Assembly: GCA_030248225.1 (NCBI GenBank)
Contig: JASANE010028973.1
Location: 1-64,000 of the forward strand
Direction: 5' to 3'
Source of the DNA: Trileptium ribeirensis
Lineage: Eukaryota; Nematoda; Enoplea; Enoplida; Thoracostomopsidae
Length of the DNA stretch: 64,000 nucleotides
Shown here: in pieces, positions 32,101-44,800 of the stretch
Layout: the number at the start of each line of letters is the position of its first letter
Numbering within the stretch: position 1 is the first letter of the stretch
Position numbers and translations under genes: made by a program
Notes under the pieces: model-generated
The model's input: only the letters and a program-made list of their open reading frames with translations
Told to the model about the DNA's origin: nothing
The model's database searches: none

Positions 32101-33913
32101 TTTAGTAGATCAATTTCTGAGAACATTTTAAACGTTATATTTATATTAACGTCGACCATTCAGCAGCTGTGTGGTCTCATTACATTCGTGCACAAAATGT
32201 AAAGCAGCACTGACTTGGGTTTAAAATGATTCACCGTGTAATAAATTTCGGTTCGATGCTGGGCCAAACAATTTGAATTTTAAAAAAATTTGCCGTTCGT
32301 AGGGCAATACCAGTCAATGGCTGAGCGTGTAATGCTCGGTCTGTTGTATGTAGCTGATGATGCGCTGTCATTGAGGCGACGACGTATTTCGAAGTGAAAT
32401 TTGGGTTTTAGGGCCAAATCGCCTTACACTCGCTCCGACAGCAACAGGATGACGTCATCGACTAGTGCAACTAGTAATTTTACGTCGTCGTCCGATGCTC
32501 TGACAAAGTTTGGGAATGCCAAAGCGATTAGTTCCGATATGTTTTTCGACGGAAAGTCACGTGATGTAAGTCAGTACGATTGACTTGTTAAAAAATTAGT
32601 GAACGTTTGTGTTATTTGACGATTGTGAGTTGGCAAATTCATGCTGGGAGTTAAGGCTCGTTCGCACACGTTCAAATTTTCTTCTCAAAATTTGAGCGCA
32701 TGACTTACTAATTTTTAGTTTTTCTGGTGAATCTCAACGTCAGCTAATTTAACGCCTGCAAACTTTGTTTTAGCTAAAGACAATTTTTCCCATGTCGGAA
32801 GGCAATAATTTTGAGACTATTCTATACTCATAAGAGAACCTCAGAAAATTTGCTGTTAAACACCGATATTTGTCCATGTTGATATACTTGCATACTTTAT
32901 TTATTTGCATAATATACAGATATGCGTTTGTATATATATGTTTGTATGTTCATATATATTATTGTGTTACATTCCAGCGTTTCCCAACCTGCTGCGCTTA
33001 TATTCTATATTAGTCACCACCAACGCTATAACCTTGTAATGTTTTTAATATCATTATCATTACGTGATTTTGATATCAATCCGTGTTGTGAATTTTGGAT
33101 TTTAAGTATGTAAGTTGGCAGGAACAGACGTATGCGAGCCTTAGTAATACTTGGCTTATGTTCATATTAATTTAAACTATGCGGGTAACGGTTGTTATTC
33201 TTGAACCTAATTGTTATTAATAAAATACCTTAAAAATTAGTGTTCCAAAGCGAAGTTAAATATGTGGAAACCTCAAATAATGGTACACTCCGGCCACACT
33301 TGTGATAGCGACTATGAGGAAGTGTTAAAATTGATTATCAACTTTTGTCTATAGACAGTAGATCGCTTCACCCGCGTGCGTAGATGATATATTTGTGAGT
33401 TTGATATGTCACATTTACAAAGCCTCCAATCAGGCGACCAGAATTTTGAATATTTATTCGGTGCTTAAAAACGTCGTTATGTTTTTTTCAGAACGGTTAC
33501 GGCGATAATGCGCTCAATCGATTCCAGGGTCAAAACGCAATTTCGTCGGCTGAGTATTTTGGTACTGATGAGGATAAGAAAAAGGGTGGGATGTCCTACT
33601 CGTCATATTCGAGCGCGTACTATCAAAACGTGCCTGAAATGTCGGATATAAAGGACTCCGTTCGAACCGGCGTTACAAAAGTCGCAGGAAAGTTGTCATC
33701 GTTGTCGAGTTCAGTTTCTAGTTATATCGGGGTAGGTTACTTATTTTAATTTTATTTGATAAAGTTTACGAGATAGACTAGCTACGATATTCAAATTATT
33801 ATTAACAGGTTGGTGGTTCCAGATGTGGGGGTGCCAAACCATGTTGCCAGTGTATTAGTATCGGCAAGAGTGCACAAGGGAACAGTATAACACTTCGCTG
33901 TATTATCATGTAA
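29113..33913 (+). CDS. ArfGAP2/3-type ADP-ribosylation factor GTPase-activating protein, 3' exons
   Basis: Four exons are visible: 29113-29244 (enters and leaves in phase 2), 32412-32565, 33492-33731 and a doubtful terminal exon 33809-33913. All junctions are ag/gt and the phases join exactly. The protein has the C-terminal signatures of ArfGAP2/3: [16 protein letters not shown] in exon 2, [14 protein letters not shown] in exon 3, then [24 protein letters not shown], the conserved C-terminal helix that binds membrane or coatomer. These proteins stimulate GTP hydrolysis on Arf1 in COPI transport at the Golgi. The N-terminal zinc-finger GAP domain is not seen between 26689 and 29112, so upstream exons probably lie left of the giant retroelement. 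The last exon, which is rich in Cys and Gly and ends at TAA 33911-33913, fits the frame but not the family, so the true 3' end is uncertain. Confidence 0.75.
30000..30186. repeat. 97-bp tandem duplication
   Basis: Units starting at 30000 and 30097 both read CCTTCGACCTTCATTCGAAC and end with TTAACTTTGAATTTGGATT. Confidence 0.85.
30440..30900 (+). repeat. About three monomers of the dispersed 165-180-bp repeat
   Basis: Landmarks GGGTTGGG, a (G)(T)CCCA(A/G)AAT block and TTTTGTA(G/A)A recur with a period of about 166 bp. It is the same family as 28454-28890. Confidence 0.55.
31508..31840. repeat. 173-bp tandem duplication
   Basis: Units from 31508 and 31681 share GTGTGTTT, GATATGGGGTTTTCTGGG (TTATATGG in unit 1) and AATATTGTTGGGCAAATATTT (GTGTGGC in unit 2). 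Confidence 0.8.
32566..33491 (+). other. ArfGAP2/3 intron
   Basis: Bounded by GTAAGT (32566) and TTTTTTTCAG (33482-33491). AT-rich, no features recognised. Confidence 0.6.
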
Positions 33914-36600
33914 ACTTGTGTCTGATAACGCGGGCGTCTTCGGTCTGACCCATTTATTTCTGCTTGGTCATCATGCACAGATTCCCAGATTCACGGAAAA
34001 GGTAGTTCGGACCCCATTATTATGTATGTCAAACCCAGTCCACCAGTTTTGAGAGGGCGTCGGTTTAACCAACCAGCATCTGCTATCCATCCGACCCCCT
34101 GAAACTGGGCATACCACCCTTAACGTAGATATTTGTTTGATTACAAGTTACACCCTCCCCCAAAAAACTGTGATAGGGCCTGTGCATGACGGCCCCCGCT
34201 CCCAGAATTGGGGGTCAGGCTGAAAACGCGTTTTTTCAGACACGGGTTTACGTTAAAATGCAGGGAAGTGTCATACTCTTCCATTATGCACTCTTGGTAT
34301 CGGTTATTTGTTAGTTGCTAGTTTGTAAAGGTTGTATTAATGAAAAGTGCTGCGCGAATGCTTCATGCTGCATTTATTTTTACATTGAATAATTGATTCA
34401 ACCATCTTTTTGTGTCCATCATCTGGCAAACTATTAATTGCACCCTGCGTAGAGTGTTTTTTACGATACAGTTGTTTCCCACTGAGCGGGTGGCAGAGCA
34501 GGTGAAAACTCAGTCGGAGAAGTCGATTATACATTATTTTATCTTTTATGTCTCTGGCGAAGGGCGATTTTATGTCCCTGGGTTGTCCATTGAGTCAGAA
34601 ATCCAGGGGGTATCAACGAGGAAACATCCTTTCGAGACACTGAGAGTGAAAATCTCGTTGTCAAAATATGATGGAGAGCCATTTTGCCATAAACGTATTC
34701 TAAACTGTTTATTTTCTTATTTCTATTACAAATTCATTACAACCCGCGCCTGAGCAAGCTTGTACTTCTAAATTTTGTGTTGATTTTGAAATGGCAGATC
34801 TGATTAAATCGAAGTTTCGTCAAAATGAGATTTTTTCATTATGTCTCAAGGAGTTACCGGGGTGGTCGTCAAGGCTGGACACACCGGTACAACACCCCTG
34901 AATAGTGTTCTATACGTTAGGTCATGAACATTCGGTAGCTGGTGTCCACCACAAACGATCGCTACTCGAAACATGTTTTAGCACAGCTTCTTCAAAGGGT
35001 GACAGTAATTTCAGTCGCATAACGTAAAACCCAGTAGAAAGTGTTGATATAATTTGGCCGAAGTAGCTAGATGTTCAAATTTAAAATTATCGAAATTTCG
35101 ATCGATTTCGACAAAACGAAATTTCGATCTATTTCGATTTTAGCGCAACTACAAAAATTTCAAATTTATAACATTTCGATTATTTTCGAGTAAATAAAAT
35201 TTTTATTGGTTGCGATTTCGATTTCGCTCGAATTTGGTCGTTTTCGATTGCATTTATTTTTGGACGCAACTGTAGGCATTTAAAAATGTTGCTCCGGAAT
35301 TCAAGTAAGCATTATTGCTCCACCGTTCTACCGTTCGGAGATTCTTAGCCTTTCTCATCTGCTAGCTGCATAGTCAAGATAGACTTATTATTATAGCCCA
35401 TGTGGCATTGTAATAGCTTACGGCTGAAAGGATGCCTCCCAGATATTTCGACTTTCACCAGCTAATGTGACTAACCAGTTCTTGTTCGCCGTAGTTCATG
35501 CCCGCAGGTACGGCTAAAAATTTGTGAATTGATTGTACTTTTTGCCTGGCAGAAGACAGAAGTTCCATATTTTGGACTAAAATTCTCATAAAATTTCCCA
35601 TTTATGCAAAAGAATGTTACAGATTTTTTACTTTTTATTTTAAGTCGTTGGTCGTTAAGATAAATTAATTAGACTTTTCTGAAAGTTTGGGTACTTTGTG
35701 GTTCCTGTGTTCAACTACTGGGTTAATTTCTTAGGTATTTTTAGTTCACTCAGTCCCTAACTGGGACTCTTCAGGTTATGTCCCTCAGGTATAATTTTGG
35801 TTGTTTGGAGTAGTCAGGTGTCCAGAATCGTATTCCAGCAACAGACGGAGCTGCTGAGCTGTGTCTAGGTATTGCGTGCGTTCAAAAATTTTTTTAGATT
35901 GTTTTGCTAGAATTGCATTAATAGTAGTTACTTTGGTTAATTTGTGGGAATGTGACCAAAGCTGACTCTTTTCTCGTGATAGTGAATAGAAGTTTCAATG
36001 CTGAGTTCTGATGTCTGCGGTTTGTAATGCATAATGCCATTGTTTGACTACTATCCCAAACATTAAATTTCTTAGACGCTTAATTTAGGATTAACGTAGT
36101 ATGCGGTTTTCCCCATTAGACTGGTACTTTACTAACCAAGATTGAACGTAGTATGTCAAGCTTCTAGGCGATCGTAGCAGTCGTTATTTTGTACTTTATA
36201 ATATTACACTATGTAACTCATTCGACAATGAGAGTCTCGACATTTTGATCGAAACTTAACTAACACTGAATAAATTTTTCGTGCTCTTTGACGTGAGCGT
36301 GGCGTTGAGGTCAAAGATTAGCAAAAATGGGTTACATATTTATTTTTGCCGTATACCAAATCGACGTATATATGTATCTTTGAAAAGTGTTTAAAACGTG
36401 GCAAATGATCAGCAATCAGATTTAGTATATTCTAAGGTCTCAAACCTAGCAAGTCAGAATACTAACAAGAGTTGATGATTTCTTACTCAAAAATATAACA
36501 TTCTTCTGCAAAAACATATCAACCGAAGAAGTATGTCGAGACCTTTTCGCACGGTTTTACTGTATCACCTGTGAGGGGGCAGTTCTTCTGCCATGTTAGT
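33914..36600. other. Intergenic region with a TTTCGA-rich palindromic patch
   Basis: I see no gene. Between about 35086 and 35250 the sequence repeats CGAAATTTCGAT and TTTCGATT, a self-complementary low-complexity patch. Confidence 0.45.
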
Positions 36601-36910
36601 CGAGTTGTGCTTTACGTGTATTGCTTTGTCTGGGAGGAGCTAGTTTGTCAGTCGACGGATACACGCCTTATGTACATGAATCAGCCAGCGATCCGGGCGA
36701 AGCATCGATCAGCTCCAAGGCGTGTTCCGTGCAAGTGTTAGTTATGCCTATCGAGTACTAGTAGTCGCCGCGGCAATCGTCTGTTGCTCGCTAGGGACAT
36801 ATAGTATACTTGTCGCGAATACACAGTTTTGCTTTTTGATAATAGTTTTTTAATAGTTATTTGATCGACGTTTGCTCGTTGCTCGCTAGTAGTTTACAAA
36901 TTGGTTGTAA

Positions 36911-36933
36911 ATGGCGGCGGCGGATGTGTCCCA
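36911..36933 (+). CDS. Possible short first coding exon of an unidentified gene
   Basis: ATGGCGGCGGCGGATGTGTC begins a start-like MAAADVS stretch, with a donor-like GTAGGT directly after 36933. The preceding 300 bases (about 36600-36900) are GC-richer than the surroundings, as at a promoter or 5' UTR. No downstream exon was recognised, so this stays a guess. Confidence 0.2.
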
Positions 36934-39123
36934 GTAGGTTGATATCGTTGTTTTCATTCAATAATGATCAATTCTATATTTATAGCTACTAACGTATTGT
37001 ATTAATAGCCTGGCTTGCAGTTCTCCTTCCAAGATTCGAACCTATAAGTAAACTAGTAATGCTACGATGAATGCATTAACAAAACAATTAGTATTTGCGA
37101 CTTGTAAATTTCCGACCAGCTAGAAAACTTAAGTTGATTATTTCAAAGAAATCACTTGAGTTTAGGATGAAACTATTTTAGGCCGAGGTCAGGCCAGTTT
37201 TTAAAAGATAATAGAAAGCGATTACCGCTAGTGTAGTGGAATTATGTAGGTTTTTCGTTGCTGCTCGTCAGCTATGCCCGAATTGATTTGAGCTTCTCAA
37301 GTTTAAAGGTGTCTAGACTCAACTGAACTATTTACCATAATAAATGAGTTTGGGGCTAACGAATGTCGAATTAAATTTATCGAACCGTGATCAAGTCTCA
37401 AACGAACTTCAAACAGCCTTCGCACAAATTTTATAAATCTGATCGAGCACAATGTCGACTAAAATTAGAACATATATCCATCGGTTGCTCGCGTTTGTTC
37501 AAACGAACAGCTCTCTGTTGTTTTTAAAGTACTATATGTGCCTGATGGCCATATTTTCAAAACCTTCCCCTGAGAAGCGCGAATTGATTGGGAACAATAA
37601 ATTATCGCTTTTACGTCTGTCTGTATAACTGTAGTTATGTAGTCATAAACAAGGGAAGAGTCTTTGGCTAAACACGTTTGGTTTTGATTTGTCCATGGCT
37701 TATGCACTCAGTTCTAGATGTGTAACCCATATTTGTGTTTTACGACACTATTTTCTAGTTTTGGTCATAAAAACGATGCCACATTATTTGAATCATTTCT
37801 TGTTTTTCACTGTCATGTAGAGCCATGTATTTATTCTATGAGTGTACCTAAGTTAAGAAATGCCTAGTTGTTTAACTTTTCTATGGTGTTTAGTTTAAGC
37901 TGGCTCGTGTTTATACTACGTGGCTGGTAGGGCATAGCCGAAATTCCGGTTAAGGCAAAAATGCTGTTCCTGTTGCTGTTCCGGCAATATGCAAACACCA
38001 TATCCTTTTGCATGGGCTCTCCAGATTATAGGGGCCCTGGCATTTTTCGGTGTCTCATGGTTCAAAACAAGCGCCCCCCGATTCATGGCAAAATTTTGGG
38101 CTCCCCCGGTTCAGTGCCTCGTGGCATTTTTTGTTTCGAATAGGTACAAAGTACATAACATTTCATCAAAATTTTTACCAAAATTTTATAATACTAACTC
38201 AACTTAAATTTTTACTATAATTTTGTGAAAATTTGCCTTAAAATAGCTTTTTCTCTCCATCTAAAGTGTTTTGGCAATGATTGTGACACGATTTTTTAGC
38301 CGTTTTTCTTTTGGAAAAATAGGGCGCTCCCCGGTTCGGAACTAGGAACCCCCGGTTCATGCTCCCTGGCCAAATTTTCAGTGAATGGAGAGCCCAGTAC
38401 CCTTTCCGGAAATCTGGTTTTGAAATTTGTTCAAAAGTTTCCGAATTTTTCCTCCAGTCGTGGTCTGAACATAAGTCTTTATATATACTGTGATGAGTTT
38501 CCAGTCACATCGGACAAAAACTTTTACCATTCAAATAAAACTGTTAAACTTAAGTGCGACAAATACTTTCAGTGGTATTTTTTCGTCATAACCCTGTAGG
38601 AATTGTTAATCTTCAGCATAATTTACGCAACAATGCCAGGCGTGTGCTTTCCCTGTTTTCTTAGCACGGTATAAGTGGGGGAGACCGTAACTAGGTGGCA
38701 ATTCTATGGCTTTTCCAAAAATTAAATTTTTTTAGCAAAATTTGTCGAAAGTCGACAAAATTATAGCAAAAATTGGAGATAATTGGCAAAATTTGAACAA
38801 AAATTCGGAAAATTTGGAACAAAATTTGTCAAAAAGAAAAATATTTGATCGGGGGAGTTGTCTTTTAGGGGTCACGTAGAGCTAATGAGGCATCAGCTCC
38901 GCCCCTTCCCTCTTTAAAATGCCTCTAGCTACCAAAAACAGTTATTGATTTATCCATTTAATGAAATGCAGTGCATGTCCAGATTCGCTTTGTTTCACGC
39001 ATAGCGTTCTGTTAAGAAATTTAGAGCATGCCTTGAGTAATATATTTTCTTTTAGCTCCGGAAAAACGATTTATTTCAAGTTTCCTACGGAAAACATAAT
39101 ATAACAACCGTATGTCAAGTAAC
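36934..39123. other. Intergenic or intronic AT-rich region
   Basis: No gene recognised. About 38020-38400 has repeated GCCCCCCGGTTC-like and CCGGAA motifs belonging to a dispersed family also seen at 42010-42070, 48480-48580 and 49510-49590. About 38710-38840 is rich in AAAATTTG units. Confidence 0.4.
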
Positions 39124-39127
39124 CGAG

Positions 39128-40730
39128 GGGTCATTTCACGAAACCATGTACTTTTGAAACACCACTTTTTGAAGCCAAAATGAAACGTTTTCGAATGTAC
39201 AGTGTCTAGACCCCTTCCGATGTAAAAAACCCTGAATTTTTCGAATATCGAGGTCTCTATGCAAAACGAGCTACCTGAAACCTGCTACAGGGGTTGGAAA
39301 GGGCCCCCCTGGGGGTCAAATTTTAATCCGAAATAAGTCATTATTCTGTAGTGTTGACGGAGTGACACGCGAACCATGGTCTGTTTTTATGCAAGTCCAT
39401 CCAAAATGGTCCTAGTCAAGCCATTTGGAGCACTTGCGACCTAAAATTGATGCTGCTAGGGCATTATTGGGGTTAAAATCGACCAATTTAGAACAAGCCT
39501 GTCGCAGAAGTTTTTCTAGCGCAACGGAGACAGCACCTACAGATACCATTTTATGCTCACAAACCTACCATGAGCGGGGGACGTCTGAGAAAAAATTTCA
39601 GGCAGATCCTTAGGCCTTGTAAAAAATGGCACCCCGATATGTTGAGTCGGGGGGGGCTACACCTCAGGTCGTGGGGGGCTACACCTCAGGTCGGGGGGGG
39701 GCTACACCTCAGGTCGGGGGGGGCTACAGCTTCCTACAACATGCAACGCGCCAAACTTTAGCTACTTCTATACATTCTAGATGTAAGCTGGTGTAAAACA
39801 AATACAATAGATCTATGACCAGTTTACATTTAAGTAATGATACCAAGGACAATGCGTGTAATAGATGTGCGGGCAGGCAGAAGGGTTTCCGAGCTGCCCA
39901 GTTAACAGCACGGCCCCATATCATAGTGCAATGATGATGAACTTATATACTAATATGATTCTTGCGACCTTCGATTACTTTTATTATACATGCGGTCGGG
40001 GGGGGGGGCTACATTTTCATTAAAAATTTTTAATAGATGGGTCGATTCTAGTGGGGCTTTACTATGTTTATATCCGGCCTATTGTAAGACTGTATGCTAA
40101 ATTTGGCTTTTTTAAATTTAAGTTTGGTCAGATCGGGGGGGGCTACATTTTGCATACCCCATTTTTGGCATTTTATGACCTTCGACCTCATAATGAAATA
40201 ACACATGGACAGACGCTGATATTCTTTTTTTTTCAATAACACCTGTACTGATTGCGATTACCGTTATATAGCATTTTTGGCGCTAGTGCACTTTTACGTT
40301 ATTTACAAGCGTCTGAAAGCTGCCAGATTTGACCTTGGTCGGGGGGCTACATGTCACGAAAAAAATTTTCGGAAGCTTGACGTCAGCTTCAGTGTCGATG
40401 CTTACTCCCAAGTTTTTCCGGAAAAATTAGCAAATACCAATGGATCACAGTGAAATGAAAAACACATATATGTATCACGTGCTAGCGATACGGCGAACGT
40501 TTATATTAGGACATGTGTTTTTGGCTTCATTTGACCAACTCGGGTTGAGGGCCTCTGGCTCCTGCTATGTTTAGGGTACAGAGGTCCACCATACCTTGTT
40601 ATGATCGTCGGATATGGTATTACTACATCTCACAGCGACATTAAATTTCCTTACAAAAGACTGGTGGTATGGGCCAAAAAGTGCCGATGTAGCCCCCCCA
40701 CTAAAATGACATGGTTTCGTGAAATGACCC
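39128..40730. mobile_element. Non-autonomous TIR DNA transposon (1.6 kb) with 4-bp target duplication
   Basis: A 22-bp perfect terminal inverted repeat is present: GGGTCATTTCACGAAACCATGT at 39128-39149 and its complement at 40709-40730. Both sides are flanked by CGAG (39124-39127 and 40731-40734), fitting a 4-bp target-site duplication. Inside, the motif TCGGGGG(n)CTACA recurs at least seven times: four tandem copies of about 22-24 bp (39645-39730) and single ones near 39995, 40131 and 40337, plus an inverted one near 40688. No transposase frame is visible, so it would depend on an autonomous relative. Sola elements are one group with 4-bp duplications, but the superfamily is not assigned. 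Confidence 0.8.
39645..39730. repeat. G-rich minisatellite inside the TIR element
   Basis: Four tandem copies of a 22-24-bp unit, GGGGGCTACACCTCAGGTC with a variable G run. The G runs of six to eight could form G-quadruplexes on the + strand. Confidence 0.85.
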
Positions 40731-41223
40731 CGAGGCAATCGTCAACAGAACGAAATTGTTTAGGCTAAGCTCGGTTGGACGGGTGTATATTTGGTGTGAC
40801 CTAGTTCACGTAGGGTTGCGTAATGGAAGGCATTTTAGATGCGTAAAAGCCGACAAACGTGATAAATAAATGAAACATTTTTTAAATTTCTCAGCTTCCT
40901 CAATGTCTCAGCGAAGGCACTAATATCATCGCAATACAATAAGTTTAAGCTATTTAGTCTTTGATACCTTTATCTTTTCCTTCCATTTGTGTTAATCAGA
41001 ACGTAGTGGAGATTGTGTGTTGCAGGGGTGAAATCTTTTAAATTCCGTCTGTTTGTGTGTTTGATCGGCCATAACTCGAGAACGCCTTAACCGATTTTCA
41101 TGATCTTGGGCGCATTCGAACCGGCATAGTCGATTTACGGTGAACATCCCGAGCGTTTTTGATTTGGGGTCTTGTTTCGGGGTCATGGGTCAAAATGTGG
41201 GTTTTTGGCCCCATTTTACCCCA

Positions 41224-41845
41224 TTTTAGTACCCTTCACCGAAGCAAGCTTATTTTTATCTTAACTATCGAATTCTTTTCTCGGGATGGTTTTATTTAAT
41301 AGTAAAATGGTAAATGCCGATGTCTCTTTTTGTTTTTCGATTAAGGCTCCGGTTCTGGATATATGGGATTTGATGTACGGGGGTATGGCGTCCCAATGGT
41401 TCCTCGACCCAAAATTTGAAAATTTGTTCTGACGTCCTGGGCGGCTGATAAGATTTACCTGGGTGTTTTCGGGCATGAGAAACTCATTGCCGCTACTGGT
41501 TTGGCTCTGCGACCTATGGTTCCATGAGTACGATGGTATGACGCCCATGGTTCGGGGTCAGAGGTCAAAATAGGGGTTTTTAGTACCCTTCACGGAAGCA
41601 AGGTTATTTTTATCTTAACATTCGAATTTCTTTCTCTGGTTGGTTTTATTTCATAAAATGATAAATGCCGATGCCTCTTTTTTGTTTTTCGATTAAGGCT
41701 CCGGTTCTGGAGTTATGGGGTTTGAGGTACCCTCGTGGTTCCTCGACCCAAAATTTGAAAATTAGTGCTGACGTCTTGGGCGGCTGATAAGTTGCACCTG
41801 GGGGCTTTAGGGCATGGGAAACTCATTGCCGGTGTTAGTTTTGTT
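41224..41845. repeat. 353-bp tandem duplication
   Basis: TAGTACCCTTCAC at 41228 and 41581 starts two units. They share TTCGATTAAGGCTCCGGTTC, CTCGACCCAAAATTTGAAAA and GGCGGCTGATAAG in the same order. The segment just upstream (41080-41223) belongs to a dispersed family also present at 31190-31372. Confidence 0.85.
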
Positions 41846-44800
41846 GTAACTTGTGCTGGTATTGTGTGATGTCCATATACAGCATATCGGCGAATGCTAT
41901 CGAGAGCAGATTTGATGTGCACGCAAAAGGCGTAGGCGTAAGTGTACCTATGCTTCACTACGTTCTGCAATCTCGATAGAGTTACCAGTATAGATTTATG
42001 ACTTGCTTCTGGTTCTGCTTTAAAGTCCCGGTTCCGGTAAATTTAGGTGCCTGTCATACCCTGGTATCTAGATTCATACCCGCTCAAAATGATTCGGTGA
42101 ATAAGATCTGGCTAGTCTGTGCCATGATGGCTGATTCTTTCCCGGGAAGTTTACAACACTACCTCTGTATATCTATTCGACGGGCTTGGTTTTAGATGAC
42201 AAAATTTTTTTCGTTCACCTGATATTGGAGGATAAATAGTGGAGATTTGGAGCTGCTTTCAGACGAAAACTGTATACAATTCCGCGGTGTCGGCTTAACT
42301 GTAATTATCCGGTTTGACCTGAACATAAACTTTTCCCTGTGCGTGGTTAATTTTTACCGCCGTGCATGCTGCAATGTTAGTTTTGTTCATAGGTTTTGTA
42401 TAAGGCTGGGGAGAATGTGCCGTTTTGCTTAGCATTGTTTGATATTGCACATAATGTTCGCTACTACGAACAGAGTCATTGATTAAATGATTGACTAATA
42501 ACGGGCAAACGCCATTATTCTTTAAATACTAGCGTTAAATTATTGACGGAACCACAGCTACAGTTTCTACTAGCAGTGTTGCCAATATTTAATTAGTCGA
42601 ATCGCCACGGATCAGAAACGTGATACGACAAGTGTTGGTAGGGTAAACACGGGTACGTTGGTTGGTTGATTATTTAAAGTTTGAGAAATTTCATTATAAA
42701 TTTAAACAATACACCAATCACATTGCTAACAAACAATTCATTTTTGAAGGTAAAGCGCGATACGGTGAGGAACACATTTGGGCAAAAACAAACATATGGC
42801 AATTAACTGATCGTGGCGGTGTTATGACTGAATTTAGTTTATTTAGACATTTCGACGACCGATATCCATGACTTTTTGCTGAAGTACCACATTGCACGAT
42901 TGTGTTTCACCACACTATATCGTTTTGAAACAATTATTACTATTTTTGTAGCAATCGTTTTCTTACCGTTTTAGCGTAAATAGCACCACTGCAGTTGTTC
43001 GAGACTTGTGATCGCCTGTTTATTCGGTCGGTCGTTCGTTTGAATCGCCGTCCGTCTTCGATCTGCTCCAATCGCTGTGTTCAATGACGGCTAATGATCG
43101 AATATTATAATTATTGACTAAAACGTTTGAACCACCTAACCACACATTGTTCCTGTTCACCGTCACAAGTCCTTTTATCCTGCTGCTTCCCGAGAGAACA
43201 CTTTTTGTTCATTTTGTTGTTCTAACTCGTATTATTTATGTTTTATAAAATGTATTTTGTGTGCAAAAATGTTATAATTATTGTGATCAAGATATTGCGA
43301 TCATAATCATAGGTATGATAGTAATAGCTACAATCCCTGTCAGAAATGCAGTTCGCGACTTTGTCGATGGTCGTTCGAGCATTGTTCGACATCTAATCGA
43401 ACATGAATGTTTGTTCGCTCGAGCAGTATTTGTTTGCAACACGACTGTCATTTTGGGAGGGTCTGTAGATTAGGCGTTAGTTGTAGGAATTTAGGCACGG
43501 AGGTGGGGGTCAAGTTTTATAAGTCTTGACTCTGTCTTCGCAGGGACGAGTTGGGTCCGAAGAATACCATGACATACTTTAGCTTATTGCCGGCAGATGT
43601 GGATCCCGGCTATTTCTTGTGAATTCAGTGGACACATTGCAATTGTATTTTCGTTGTAGGACTTGACGATGGATTGACTGCAACTATGGTTTTGTTTATG
43701 GAAAACTTTGGTGCCTAACACAACGCCTACAATTGGCTATAATTTATATCTATGTAGGTTACAAATAATAGTACTATTGATATTTGTATGAAGTGGCGAC
43801 ATTACCATTTTGTGCTCGTCTAATTTTTATCGCTTTATAGTAGTGTCGTGATTTTGGTCAAACCATTTTGTAATCGGATGTCGGCCTATTCGATGAAAAG
43901 GATACGGACGATATAAACATATTATGAAAAACGTGACATGAGCGCGACGAAATATTCTTAAATTGAGCCGAATATTATTGAACTGTGTCCTAAAATTGAT
44001 ATTTGCCGGCATAACAACACAATGATACATAATGTGGTTGAGCTGTTGTATAAAACAGGTTTCAACTTTTCGAAACAAATTAAACGTAAATCGTAAAAAG
44101 CCTAGTTTCAATACTTATGTTCTACGTACTATCCGACATGGTTATATTTTTTATTTTGAGCTTATTTTTATAATGATTAAGCTGTACTGATTGGATATAG
44201 TGGACTGTTGTAGCACACACTATAAAATAGTTATCAACTGCAAACATGCTTTGCATAAGTTGGTGCATCCATTTTCGGACCGAACACTAATGAGACACAT
44301 CTGATGTTTGAAGCAACGATGTGACCGGCCACGACTCTGATGACGGTCATTTTTATGGTGTCTGCACTTAAAAATACTGGCGCTCGAAACATTCGATGTC
44401 TAAGTTAAAATGAGGACGCGTCAAAATTTTTATTCGTCCGTTAGAAATCGGGTACCGGCCCGGCTAGCTTGCTGTACCGTGGGCCGGCCGGCCGAAATTC
44501 TTCCTAAACCCACCCTAAGAACTTATAGCTTGACTCATTGTTTTCACGCATTGGAGAGCTTGTATTTTTTATGCACGTAGTATACCTCCTATCGTGTGCA
44601 ATAATTTTCATTTTAAAATTTAATAAAAACATAGTAAAAAATATATGTATACGAGATAAAATACATATGCTCATCCTAAATTTTTGCATTGAGTTTTGTG
44701 AAATTGACACAAAATTTCAGAGGTGCAATGCAGCGATTTTTGACATCTGTAGCTTGCTGTATGTTATATATACGTTTTTCATTGCTGTTGTTGCCTGCCC

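Larger units (their letters stand above)
29245..32411 (+). other. ArfGAP2/3 intron holding several tandem-repeat families
   Basis: The intron of about 3.2 kb contains a 97-bp tandem pair (30000-30186), about three units of the dispersed repeat (30440-30900), a dispersed motif at 31190-31372 also found near 41080-41240, and a 173-bp tandem pair (31508-31840). I see no other gene in it. Confidence 0.55.

Noticed and set aside
42662..42871. 69-codon ORF as a gene
   Set aside because: No recognisable motif, composition as expected of AT-rich chance frames, no clear splice context.
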